This document shows, piece after piece, positions 24,701-35,000 of a stretch of DNA of 64,000 nt. The translations under genes and the position numbers were made by a program. Where the stretch lies: positions 17,382,953 through 17,446,952 of the forward strand of contig NC_064036.1 of the NCBI RefSeq assembly GCF_932526225.1. Reading direction: 5' to 3'. The stretch is from Nematostella vectensis (lineage: Eukaryota; Cnidaria; Anthozoa; Actiniaria; Edwardsiidae). How positions within the stretch are numbered: the stretch's first letter is position 1; every line of letters begins with the position of its first letter. The notes under the pieces were generated by a model, which was not told the DNA's origin, did no database searches, and was given only the letters and a program-made list of their open reading frames with translations.

Positions 24701-26580
24701 CCTTTAGCCACGATAGCGACAAAATATAATACGGTTTATTGTCTATTTAGCGGCGGAAACAGGATAGAGTGGATTCGGGACCGACATCTACATATAATTG
24801 ACCTCCATTAAAGTGGACATCTACATATAATTGACCTCCAATAAAGTGGACATCTACATATAATTGACCTCCATTAAGTGAACACTCCATCTAACGACAT
24901 CTAATAAAGCGGACATCACCATACAACGGACACTTTCCAAAGTCATATGGTGTCCGTTTTATGGAGTTTCCTTTGAATGTTTGTCATGTATTTACCAAGT
25001 TCATGGATGATGGTTCCCTTGTGCCAACAACCACTGGAAAGAGACAGATACTGTTTCCCGCCTTTACGACCCACGTGCGAGCGACACCTGCGCGGAATCA
25101 AGCGGAGCATTTTCTTATCAAAAAGGACGAGTTTTACCTTTGTGCGATAGAACTGAGAACTGAGTTGCTCATAGTTTACATTTACCCGCCTCTGTCCTTG
25201 ATGTAGACGTAATCGTTGTCATTTGCAGTTTTCTTTCTGAAGCGAATACACGTGTACTTCTCGTAATCGGAAATGGCCTGAGTAAGCTTTTCCATAGCCC
25301 GACTGCTCCTTTCTAAAAGAAAAACAACAAATCATCATTTGTTTCCCAGAAAAGATCCTCCTCACGGAATCACGAATGGCCCAGCGCGTCAGCGTATGGC
25401 ATGTTAGCGCGTCAGCGTGTTAGCGCGTCAGTGTGTTAGCGCGTCATCATGTTAGCGCGTCAACGTGTTAGCGCGTTAGCATGTTAGCGCGTCAGCGTGT
25501 TAGCGCGTCAGCGTGCTAGCGCGTCAGCGTGTTAGCGCGTCAGCGTGTTAGCGCGTCAGCGTGTTAGCGCGTCAGCGTGTTAGCGTGTCAGCGAATGGGG
25601 CCTCTCACCTCTGCTGAAACGGGTTCGATTCCCGGTCGAGACATGGATAGTATCTTTTTGTTTCCCGACCTTTGGTTTGACTTGTTGAACGTATTTGAGC
25701 TTACTAGATGGATGGGCTGTTCTTAATGCGTATTAGGATTTTAAATGTAAGAGTGTCAAGTATTTGGGATGCTCTAAAACACATTTAATGGAGCTGGTCA
25801 TTCCAGGGGGTGAATGATGAGGCTTTTTTTTGCCGCTTTCGGGGTGGAGATTCCGTAGCTTCTATGACTGGGGGGAGGGGATGGGAAGGGAGTATGGTCT
25901 TTTCTGCATGTATTCATACATGAATGTATACATAAATCTAATATTTTGACGAACTTTACCGAAGCGAGGGTCCAACTCGTAGACGACCACCCCTCCGGGC
26001 CACAGCTTTTGGGTTATGGAACCACGAGCCCCCTCAACTGCGGCCCTCTGCTCATCGGTGAGGACTATGTCACCCTCAAACAGACTCGGGTCCTCTACAA
26101 GGTAATCAGTGCATCGATCAGAATGGAATCAAGTTCTGCAATAAGCTTATTAAAACTCCTGTCTTTCGCCATCCGAATTTTGATACACTGTCTTTTCTTA
26201 TTTGTAGATTTTGTCTTCTTTTGGTCTTTTATTGTCATTTTGAGCTAAAGCATCATATCAGGCAATTTTCCTAACAAACCTAAATCTAATTCAATATCTA
26301 AAAAACAGGGGATATGTTTTCTTCTAACCGTCATTTCATACTGCAACCTTTACCTCGTCTAAAACAGTTGCAGTATTTTATTTTTTGTTATAACCTTTTG
26401 TGTGTATGTGTTTTATCATCGTGCCCTTAGCCCACAATATTGGTTTTTAAGTTGTCCAGCCTATGTCTGCTTTCCTCAAAATGACATAGTTTATGGGGCG
26501 AAGCTATAAATATATTTACCATCTTCGTTGGCGAGCGCCACAGAAAATAACAGCACAGAGACCAACCACCAAGACGCCAT
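18732..26580 (-). CDS. Secreted astacin-MAM-trypsin double protease, 15 exons, 683 residues
   Basis: Fifteen phase-consistent exons: 26580-26520, 26094-25960, 25312-25186, 25087-24996, 24483-24400, 24034-23892, 23703-23628, 23519-23397, 23150-23019, 22370-22132, 21851-21773, 21656-21633, 21457-21265, 19744-19595, 19125-18732. A signal peptide ([17 protein letters not shown]) leads to the FEGDI pro-region phrase. An astacin metalloprotease follows at about 50-240, with the zinc site [15 protein letters not shown] split over two exons and the Met-turn SIMHYG. A VTxPPVT linker covers about 240-280. A MAM domain covers about 280-430 ([35 protein letters not shown]). A trypsin domain begins RIVGG near 449, with His in TATHC, Asp in NDIALLKL and Ser in GDSGGP. 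Asp six residues before that Ser predicts cleavage after Lys/Arg. All catalytic residues are present. Function is inferred: extracellular proteolysis, with trypsin activation after Arg448. Confidence 0.9.
19300..19490. repeat. GGGGCGTG/ATATT dispersed repeat, three tandem units
   Basis: Three units of about 60 bp each contain ATAAGGAAATGACCAGTAGG and a poly-C run (the last unit has GGCCAG in place of GACCAG). Related single units occur at 38840-38965, 39865-39975 (poly-C part only) and 58590-58735. This copy is in the last intron of the astacin-MAM-trypsin gene. Confidence 0.7.
19740..20850 (-). repeat. 73-bp tandem array (about 15 copies) carrying the intron acceptor
   Basis: Units of 73 bp contain, on the minus strand, CACGTGAGTCCTAGGCT. 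The real acceptor of the exon at 19744 reads CACGTGTGTCCTAG/GCTCG, and it forms the first unit of the array. Every further unit therefore repeats the acceptor and the first exon bases. Copies differ by a few substitutions; one at about 20490 has a short deletion. Confidence 0.9.
22690..23050 (-). repeat. 32-bp tandem array (about 10 copies) carrying the intron donor
   Basis: On the minus strand each unit contains TTCGGACACGTCC followed by an AGGTAAGG-like phrase. The real MAM exon end reads CTCGGACACGTCAGGAATAG/GTAAG at 23019 and is the first unit. The array extends into the intron and repeats donor-like GTAAGG sites, some decayed to GTGAGG, ATGAGG or GCAAGG. The plus-strand open frame at 22724-23110 is a by-product. 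Confidence 0.88.
24785..24905. repeat. About 33-bp tandem repeat, 3-4 copies
   Basis: The phrase ACATCTACATATAATTGACC repeats at about 24784, 24818 and 24852, with CCATTAAAGTGG joins. It lies in an intron of the astacin-MAM-trypsin gene. A related degenerate stretch follows to about 24960. Confidence 0.75.
25385..25600. repeat. 16-bp tandem array GCGTCAGCGTGTTAGC
   Basis: About 13 copies of a 16-bp unit with G/C changes, ending against a tRNA-like T-arm. It lies in an intron of the astacin-MAM-trypsin gene. Confidence 0.8.
25600..25648 (+). ncRNA. tRNA-like B-box fragment (SINE-like)
   Basis: ACGGGTTCGATTCCCGG can form a T-arm with a standard 7-base loop and matches the pol III B-box. The upstream half is replaced by the 16-bp array, so no full tRNA can fold. 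It probably derives from a SINE whose 5' part was expanded. Confidence 0.3.
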
Positions 26581-29244
26581 ATTGATCGACTCGTAAATGA
26601 TTCTTTCGGCAACCAGCTTACAATTTTATAACACCGTACATACAGGCATATTTTAACAGCCTTGCAGCTATGTTTGCTGGAGAGCCCTGGCCACGTTGTT
26701 TGTCATCACACAGAGTGCGCATAGGACTCTTAGGACCCGTAATTCAAATGACTATATTTGGAGGGGGGACGTTTGGGGGCGGGGGGGGTATTACAGCAAT
26801 ACCGCACAACATTTTCGAAAATGCCGCAATACTGCAGAAAAAAATCGGAAATGTCGCATACCACACAGAAGGACGAGGTTTTAAGAGCATGCGCGACAAC
26901 CCAACATTTCCCGGGTTTCCCGCTAGATCATCCTATACTACGGGCAAACCCCGCGCACCGCAGGACTAATTAACACCGCAATATTTTAATTTTTTTACCG
27001 CAATAGGAAGAGAATTGAGAGAGATAGTTAGCTCCAGACTTCTTGGGGTACGCACAAAGCAGGCCGCATGTTGTTGTACAGTTTTATATGTTTACACAGC
27101 GGGACACCAGCTTTTTTGCTCAGCTTTACGAATAGCGCGTGGCTCGAAAATCCTGTTAAGCATGCGTAAGAACCCCGGGGGGGGGAGGGGGGGGGGGAGG
27201 GGGTCTTCACATGTCGACCAGATAGGGATGCTCGTTATTATTATTTATTTATTTATTATTTTATCTGTATGGGCTTTTCTATTAGATAATGGTATTTTAG
27301 GAGTTCACAGCAAGAGGAGCTACGAGTCAGCGTATTTGAAAATACTCCCGACTTCGGTAAAATAAAACACCTCGTCAGCGGCATTTTTAGGGTAGAAATT
27401 TCTTGTGTTCAGATATTTTTTTGTGCATTTTTCGAATTTCCTGTCGAGTATCCCTATCGCTTTTACTATAAAGAACCCCCCGCTCAGGAAAGCACACTAT
27501 CCTTTGAAAAATGCCCGGAAAGCGCACGATGCCCGACAAAGCGCCGCTTTCCGCTCGAAGTATATCCAATTTATTTCTCAATATTTACATATAAAAGTAT
27601 TTGAATATAAAAGTATTTCAACTGAAAAATAAACGTTCTTATTAAAAAAAGAGTTCGTATGGTGTAAAGATACTAGGTTTTGTTGTCTTATATAGACATT
27701 TCTAGTTTCCTTAACTACAAATAATATTATCTCAACTAGGCTAAGACTTTAAGACGGCATGTGAATAACACATGGGAATGTGAAGAGAGTGCAGTATGGG
27801 TATGAGTATATAAGGGGAGACATAGCGTGCTAGAGTCACTCTAGCCAGCTCCTCTGTTTAAGCCATATTGACTTTTGCTATTTTTTTATGTGTTTTTTTT
27901 TCTTTTTTTAAACTTTTTCTTCGGCTCTTAAGCCCCGAGAGCACGCAATGCTGAGCATTGGTTCGGGGAACACGGTCCAGAGTTTTTTTCCCAAAGGGTT
28001 TTTATCTCTGGTTTACGTGTCCGGCTCAGTATTAACTTCTTGTAATTATAAATGAGGTGATTATAATATTTCACCTTTTCAGATTGTAATTGTATTGGAA
28101 ACTCAGCAGTGTTTACTGCTTGTCAGATTGTTTTGCATTGTAATGTTCATTCAGAAGTGATTACTGCTAGCTGGGCGCTGGTTACATATCCAAAATAAAC
28201 AGGAGTTCTCCTGAACTGTGTTTGTTGTAAAGTGTTATGAAATGGAGGCAAAATCTGGTGATTTCGACATTTTAATAGGTAGGCTGTGCTTTGGTAACCA
28301 CAAATATTGGGTAGCCTGTGGAGTTCATTACAATAATAGAATGCCTTTTCTAGAAGATCTGTTTGCCATGTTTTCCTGTTTTGCATCTATTGTAATTATT
28401 TCTCGGTAGGAGATTGTTATAATTAAGGTCTGTTATCAGGTTTGACATTATTGACATTGGTGATGTTTGTAAATGAACATTGTTTTTTGGAAGTATCCAA
28501 ATAACAAAGGTAAACAAACACAAAAGAGAAGTCATTTATAATACAGTTAGTTGTTATACACTAAAGTGTGATTTACCCGTTCATCGACAACAATATAAGA
28601 TACTCTAATGCATGTATTTAATAAAAGCAATATTCTTTCTTTTATTCAAACTTTAATAAAACACAACTTATCTCTAAAAAATTTAAAAATATACGGTAAT
28701 TTTCTTTTCACTTTTTGCACTATTTTGATTTTGGAGCACTTTTTGGGTGTTTTTGGGAGCACTTTTCTGGTTTTTTGGGAGCACTATCTGGAAACGCCTA
28801 CTTTAAATACAAAATCGATGCAAACTTTAAAAACCTCTTCTTTGCAGTAGTCTCACTAAGGACCGCTCTGTTCTATAAATTTCTGTATATCTCTTAACCC
28901 TTAGCGAAAAAATAAGCTCGTTGTTTGTCTTGATGTCGCCTGAGCTCAAACTCAGAAAGCGGACTACTCCTGTAATCACCCATATTCTAGCGGCCACACC
29001 AAGACGACAAAGGTAATATTTGTCACGCATGAAGGGGAGGTATCTCTTAGATGAAAAGAAAATGGGCCTGTGTTAAACCATACGTAATTTTTCATTATTC
29101 GAAGCACATTTTAGGGAGCCCCCTACCATGCACTAATGCACATGTAATAATGCACTATGCTAGTCCATGGGCAAAAAGCCAAAATTTTCGAATTTAGTCT
29201 CATCTCGGGGGACTAAGGCTATCATGCATTTTTGTAAACCTCAT
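26581..29244. other. Intergenic interval, no gene seen
   Basis: It holds low-complexity G-runs (26760-26790, 27177-27205), TTAT-rich sequence and a possible solo LTR near 27757-28215. Open frames in this interval have no domain signature or splice context that I could support. Confidence 0.5.
27757..28215 (+). mobile_element. Possible solo LTR with TATA box
   Basis: A TATATAAGG box at about 27806 is followed 30-40 bases on by pyrimidine-rich leader sequence, a small GC-rich hairpin (CCCCGAGAG opposite TTCGGGG, about 27935-27980) and an AAAATAAAC polyadenylation-like signal near 28192. This order (U3 TATA, R, U5) resembles an LTR. The borders and target duplications could not be fixed, and an ordinary orphan promoter is also possible. 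Confidence 0.25.
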
Positions 29245-31993
29245 TTATTCTACTTCATTATTATCTATGATAGCCGTGCTGAAAACGATTATTATCATTT
29301 GCGCAAAGACTGCTCGATCTGCTTTCAGCGTTATCTCTTTGGCTGTCATGTTTTGGATCTTGATTTTCTTGTTCATATGGGTAAAGGTTTTTAACTTTGC
29401 CTTAGTCAGGGTATCGTGGAACTTGACTATTGGTATGTTTGCCTCCAACCTCTCTTGGCTAAATTTCCGGAAGGCCTTTTCGCCGACATCTTTAGCAGAC
29501 ATAAGATCCCTTTTTACTTTTTCAGATGCCAATTTACCCGTTGACAAACACAGAAGATCTTCTCCTGGACTCTTAAACGGGTTCAACCAGCCTCCAAACG
29601 TGGCAAGCAGCGATGAACGTCAGCTTCATCTCGAAGTATCCTGCTCTGCTGAAGGTCAGTATGCTGAGAACTTGAATCGCTCTGCAGATGAAGGATCTCT
29701 TTAAGGTTTCGTAAGAACATGCTTCTGTATTCCGCAATGAGGTAATACTTGCTTACCGCTTTTGGCTTCAGGCTAAACCCTTTAGTGCCACCTGGTGTTT
29801 GGGTGTCCTTGTTTACCATCTCTTCACATGCTTGGTCTACTGGTATCTTCCCAAAAGGATTCCCCTCTCCGACTTGTACAGAAAATCCACCAGACTTCAA
29901 GTATCTCAGCACGTCGGGGTGGTCTAATTCGAGGTGCGACATTTCTGACGGATACGATGAGAGGTATCTTGCATAGTTGACGTTATCATAGGCGAAACAC
30001 CAAGGGATCATATCTCTTATGGCTGTCAGATGTAAGGCCCAGTCACTTTCTCTTGAAGATCGAACCAGCGCCAGGAGAATCTCGGCAAGGTCAAGGTAAC
30101 TCATCCAGAACGCCGACAGTTATCCGTTATCCGTTATCGTTGCGAAGGAAAAGAGTGTATCTATCGAAAAGTTCTGCAACCTCGTGAAACGCTGGATCGC
30201 TCATTCGTTTGTTAAACTCAGACTCGCAGACATTATCGTGCAAGCTCTTCATCCCTGCTAGTGCTTTGTCTACAACGGCTTTCTTCTCTTTGCCTATCCA
30301 CTCTATAAAGCCCTCCCATGCCTGTCTCATCAGAGCTTCATACACAAGCTTATGCATACGTACAGCCCGATTGTACCTCCGTCCTTCCATGACCCCAGTT
30401 ACTGATCCTTCTGCGAGAATTTGCGATTCAACGCACAGGTCAGTCAGTCCAGCGTCTTGGAATCGTTTGCCAAAAATCCCTAGTAATGTACAGATCGTAT
30501 GAAATGCTCCCATTCTCAGAACTATGTCCTGGAACTTTACTTTGTTCTTCCATTTGATCTCAATTGCCTTCGCATAAAGGGCTTGATCAAAGACAGCTAC
30601 AATAGTGTTAAGATGGAGGGCGTCCTTGATCTTAAGCGACTGGCAAAGGACCTCATGCACTGTTGACATATTTGTTACTGGTGCATCTATTGTCGGTAAT
30701 TAGCCCACGTTATCCTTGGAGACCTCTTCTTTGTCGCGGACCAAGATGTTGAAGCCGGTCCAACCGCTCATGGTCTGATTTGCAGCGGCATGAAGGCGCA
30801 CCAAAACCCACAGCAGGTCCTTTTTATGGCATTTGCTCTGAGATCTGAGGACGTTACTTCAACATACGTCCTGGGAGGTGGTCCACAACGTTCTCCTGCG
30901 TTATATAATGGAGGTTCCTCAGTCGGCATTACATCAATACTCCGTCTCTTTGACTTTTCGATGGGCTGTGCTGGAGGCAAATGAGGGCCGAAATGGCGAG
31001 CCTGGACCGCTATCCCATTTACACGAAGCAAAGTTCCCTGTCCTGAAAGAGTCTCCTCTAGGCGGTCGATGTTATCCCATGCCAAGGTGGTACTTGTCCA
31101 GGGTTCGAAATCATATTCTCTGGCGTCGCGGCTAGCTTTTGAAGGCAGAGTGCGGTATTTAATTCTTCTATCTGAGAATATGAAATTCCATGACCACATC
31201 GATTTAATATCTGAATCAATTCGATGTTGTTCGTCAGGGACTTGACGGCATATGGGAGAAGTATGTGCTTCGGGGTCTTGATTCTGCCACAGGTCGTACC
31301 GTATAGCAAGTCCTGTCCAAAGGAATTTACAAGGTGGTCAACCCTTTGTGAAGAGGCTGTGGGATCTGTTTGGCCGGTGAGTAACATGAATAGAAATGCC
31401 TTCACATTTTCGGGGATCTGGATGGACTCTAAAGACAAATCTGACTGATTTTGAGGCCATACCATGCTGCTCTCGGTGGAACGAATGGTGTGGCGCAGAT
31501 CTAAAGCGACACGACTTATAACTTCAGCTGAGCCATCTTTGCTGGCAAGCTCCTGGCGTTCTGACAGTTTCACGAATTCCTTTGCTAGTTGAACCCGAGA
31601 TAGCGTCTCTGGTATAACGAACAAGCGTTTGTTGTCAAGAAGATCTTCAAACTGTAAAAGTGACTGGTATTCGTTTTCAAGTTTCCTTCGATGATTGCGT
31701 TTAGTGCTTTCTCTCACCTCCTGTGCTCCCGGCTCCTTCATCAGCGAAACAAACTTCTCTGTAATATCCGTAAACCTGACGATGCTCGGGGTTTCTAATA
31801 TGTGGGACCTGATGTAGTCAAACAGCTTTTCATAAGCTTTGGACTCAATAGCAGAATGTTTGTCTTCAGTTGTTTCATCGATTACATCACCAGGCTTACT
31901 CGGACGGGTGTAATCTCTTCGGCAAGTAGTATGATAATGACCTTCTGCGGCGAAAAGCTCACGGGAGAGAATAGCTAAAATTGCCTGGCCCAT
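29245..31993 (-). pseudogene. Broken copy of a repeated cnidarian-type orphan family (TPGGTKGFSLKP family)
   Basis: Five open segments on one strand follow each other in different frames: 31993 to about 31130, about 31140-30768, 30669-30127, 30104-29583 and 29586-29245. Motifs in order are HYHTTCRRDYTR, FLFMLLTGQTDP, TLAWDNID, VGxLPTIDAP, VFDQALYAKAIEI, GAFHTICTLLGIFGKRF, AEGSVTGVMEGRRYNRAVR, FAYDNVNYARYL, NPFGKIPVDQ, DTQTPGGTKGFSLKP and NPFKSPGEDLLCLSTG. I recognise these as a family present in many copies in cnidarian and other aquatic invertebrate genomes, probably carried by mobile elements; its biochemical role is unknown. Breaks: frameshifts near 31130, 30780 and 29585, a TAA where the family has an aromatic codon near 30706, and a frame change at 30105-30130 caused by repeated GTTATCC. 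Confidence 0.7.
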
Positions 31994-32077
31994 GGACTAT
32001 GCGATTCGCTGGGTGCGAGGCGCAAGAATGTGACGTCATTTTAGTGCCGCGTTACACAATTGAACAGCTAAGTCAAG

Positions 32078-35000
32078 ATGGCGGCCATTGCAAAACAAAA
32101 CATTGGCATTGAAAGCGACCTGTTTTCAAGCCTTAGCTCAGAAGTCCTAAGTATAATACTCTCATATCTGCCAGCTAAGACTCTCCTTAATCTCAGCGAA
32201 ACATGTAGACGATTCAAAGAACTTTGTTTTGAATGTGACACTCTGTGGAAAGACCTTTGCAAGGTTCGTCGTGTTGTCATATTTGTTTTGATTCTTGCGT
32301 TGTGACGTCTGGCCTCGCTGCAGCATTCTGCTATCAAATTCGCACTTTGTATTTTATGCAATTTGTTTCTAAGTACCGAAAAACATGTATTGATGTGTAC
32401 AGATCATTGCTAGCTTGTCTTTATAGATTTTTTTTTCGGCTAGATTTATCGCCATTGTTTTGGGTAGCGTGCAAGATGGAAAAGATAGTAGTTTGCATGT
32501 TTTGATGCTTAGGTTGTTTAAGTATTCAGATCATTACACAGAGGCTTGTTATCCACATTTTTGAATGTAAATGTGTGCATTTCTATATAGCAAAAGTATT
32601 GAGGGTGGGTGATGTCATACAGTACATCCATGCCTAAGAAAATAACCCACCCACCCCGATACAAGTTACACTGTGTGAAGAGACAAGACCTTTGGGTTAA
32701 AAGAAGAAAAAAATCAGTAAATTTTCAAATTTCTAAGGGAAAGTTTATTTATTATCCCGAGGGAGAGGGAGGGGGTCAGAATACTGTGGGGGGACTCGAA
32801 AAATTTTCGAGATCTAAAGGCTGGGGAGGCATCGAAAGTGTATGGATTTTAAAAAGAGGGGTCACTGATTTCTTTGGGTGTTGTCTGTTTAATATAATTT
32901 GACCAAGTGTCAAATCAGACTTCTTAGTTCAATGAGTTTCGGTTTTGTGGCAGTTATTTGGCATGCACAATCCAGGAGTCCAGGATATGTATTAAGCCAC
33001 GTGTTATCTATGCAATGCAAACCTATATACACCCTATATACATTTTTTTTCATGGTTTCTGCTATATGATATTTATAAATTGCTTATGTTCCATATTTAA
33101 AATTAATAACAAAACTTTCTACTGATTTGCTATTTGCTGTCTTCATCTCTCTCTCTTTCTAATCTTTCTCTTGCCTCGCTTTTCTTGCAAGCAGAAGAAT
33201 GAACAGCCTCTTTGCATCATTTATATCATAGACCTTTATCAGGTTGACAACCTGGATTTAATCTCACCTTTGAGAAATTGAGTGCCTTCGCCTTTTCTGA
33301 ATTAATGTTTTCAGCAGTTTTCAGCATCACGTGACCTCCGGCCCAGTAAGATCTGGGACTTTGGCTGTTGGATAACGCAGCAGCGCTGGACCGAAGTATT
33401 TGACAAACAGCTGGTCTCTGAAAAATTCCAGGCATTTTCGGATGTTTTGTATATGGCTGTCGATAAGTATCTCCCTCTCAGGAAGATATCGATCTGCAGT
33501 AGTGATAAACCGTGGGTATCCAATAAGCTCAAGTACCTTGTTTCCAAACGCCAAAAGGCATTACATCAATTTGGAAATGACTCACCGCAATTCAAAATGT
33601 ACAGAAACTCTGTTCAGGAAGAGTGCAAAAAAAGCAAAGCCTCTTACTATAAGACCAAAGTCGCCAATACCAAGAATACCAATGTGAAAAGGTGGTGGAA
33701 AGAAGTCAAGGGTCTATCTGGGGACAGCGGGTCTTCACGTGACTGGTCTCAACAGATGTTGTGTGACGACATTCCAACAACCTCTGACCTAGCTACTAGA
33801 TTTAACAATTTTCTTGGTAGTTTAACTGCGCACTTTGAACCACTCCCGCCTCAAGCACCTGGGACATTTTACCAGGTCCCTGATGATCTGTTGATCGATA
33901 ATAGGCGTGCGTACCAGGCCCTCCGTCAGGTGAAAACCAACAAGTCATCTGGTCCTGATCCAATTCCAGCTAGGATCTGGAACACCTTTGCAATCGAACT
34001 CGCTCCTGTGGTTTGCGATCTATACAATGCGTCGCTCATTCAAGGATACGTCCCTGCTCCACTAAAGCAGTCTGAGATCTCGCCCATCCCCAAGTGCCCC
34101 CGCCCTAAAGTAGTCGAAGATGACCTACGGCCGATCGCCTTGACATCACAACTCGCCAAAGTACTGGAAGGGTTTACGCTTCAGCCACTATTCCATCAAG
34201 TGCTACATCAACTGGACTGGTTACAGTTTGCAGTCGCTGGGAAGTCTACTACTGAAGCGCTGGTCTATTTGATGCACATAATTTTCGAGGCTCTCGACAA
34301 AGGGGACTGCTGGGTCAGACTGTTTTTTTCTGACTTCAGTAAAGGCTTTGATTTAGTGGACCATAACGTTCTAATAGCAGAAATGAGACACCTAGGTGTC
34401 CATGAATGTATCATTCGATGGGTGTCGTCATTTGTATCCAACAGGAGTCAGTATGTTAAGATAAGGGATTCACGCTCCCATGTAATATCACCTAAGGGAG
34501 GAATCCCACAGGGCACCAGGCTAGCTCCGTTACTATTTGCAATATTGGTGAATAGGTTAGCGCGCGACTGGCAGTATCGCATCAAGTATGTAGATTTGAT
34601 ATGTATGTAGTCTCACCTTTGAGAAATTGAGTGCCTTCACCTTTTCTGAATTAATGTTTTCAGCAAATTCTTTCCCCTCTGCCTTCTTACCAGCTTGCAG
34701 CTAATCTCTTGCTCACGTTTCTTTGTCATTGTCATTGTCATTTGCGTTCCTTCCTTTCTTCAGTTTTCTGGAGGGCGGGCGGGCGGACCAAAAATATTGG
34801 GAAAGCATAAAGGGGGGCATGGAAAATTTTGTTCCTCCTGAAAGGGGGGCAGCTAATTTTATCCATTACTTTTATCACAATCCTCACAACCCCCCCCCCC
34901 TTTCCCCCACCTCGGGATAATAAATGAACTTTCCCTAAGAAAGAACCTTAGCAGAATTAGCAGACAAGTTCAAGGAACCTCACTTCTCCTTATTTAATTG

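Noticed and set aside
25600-25648. Functional tRNA gene
   Set aside because: Only a T-arm and B-box can be formed. No acceptor stem or D-arm is present.
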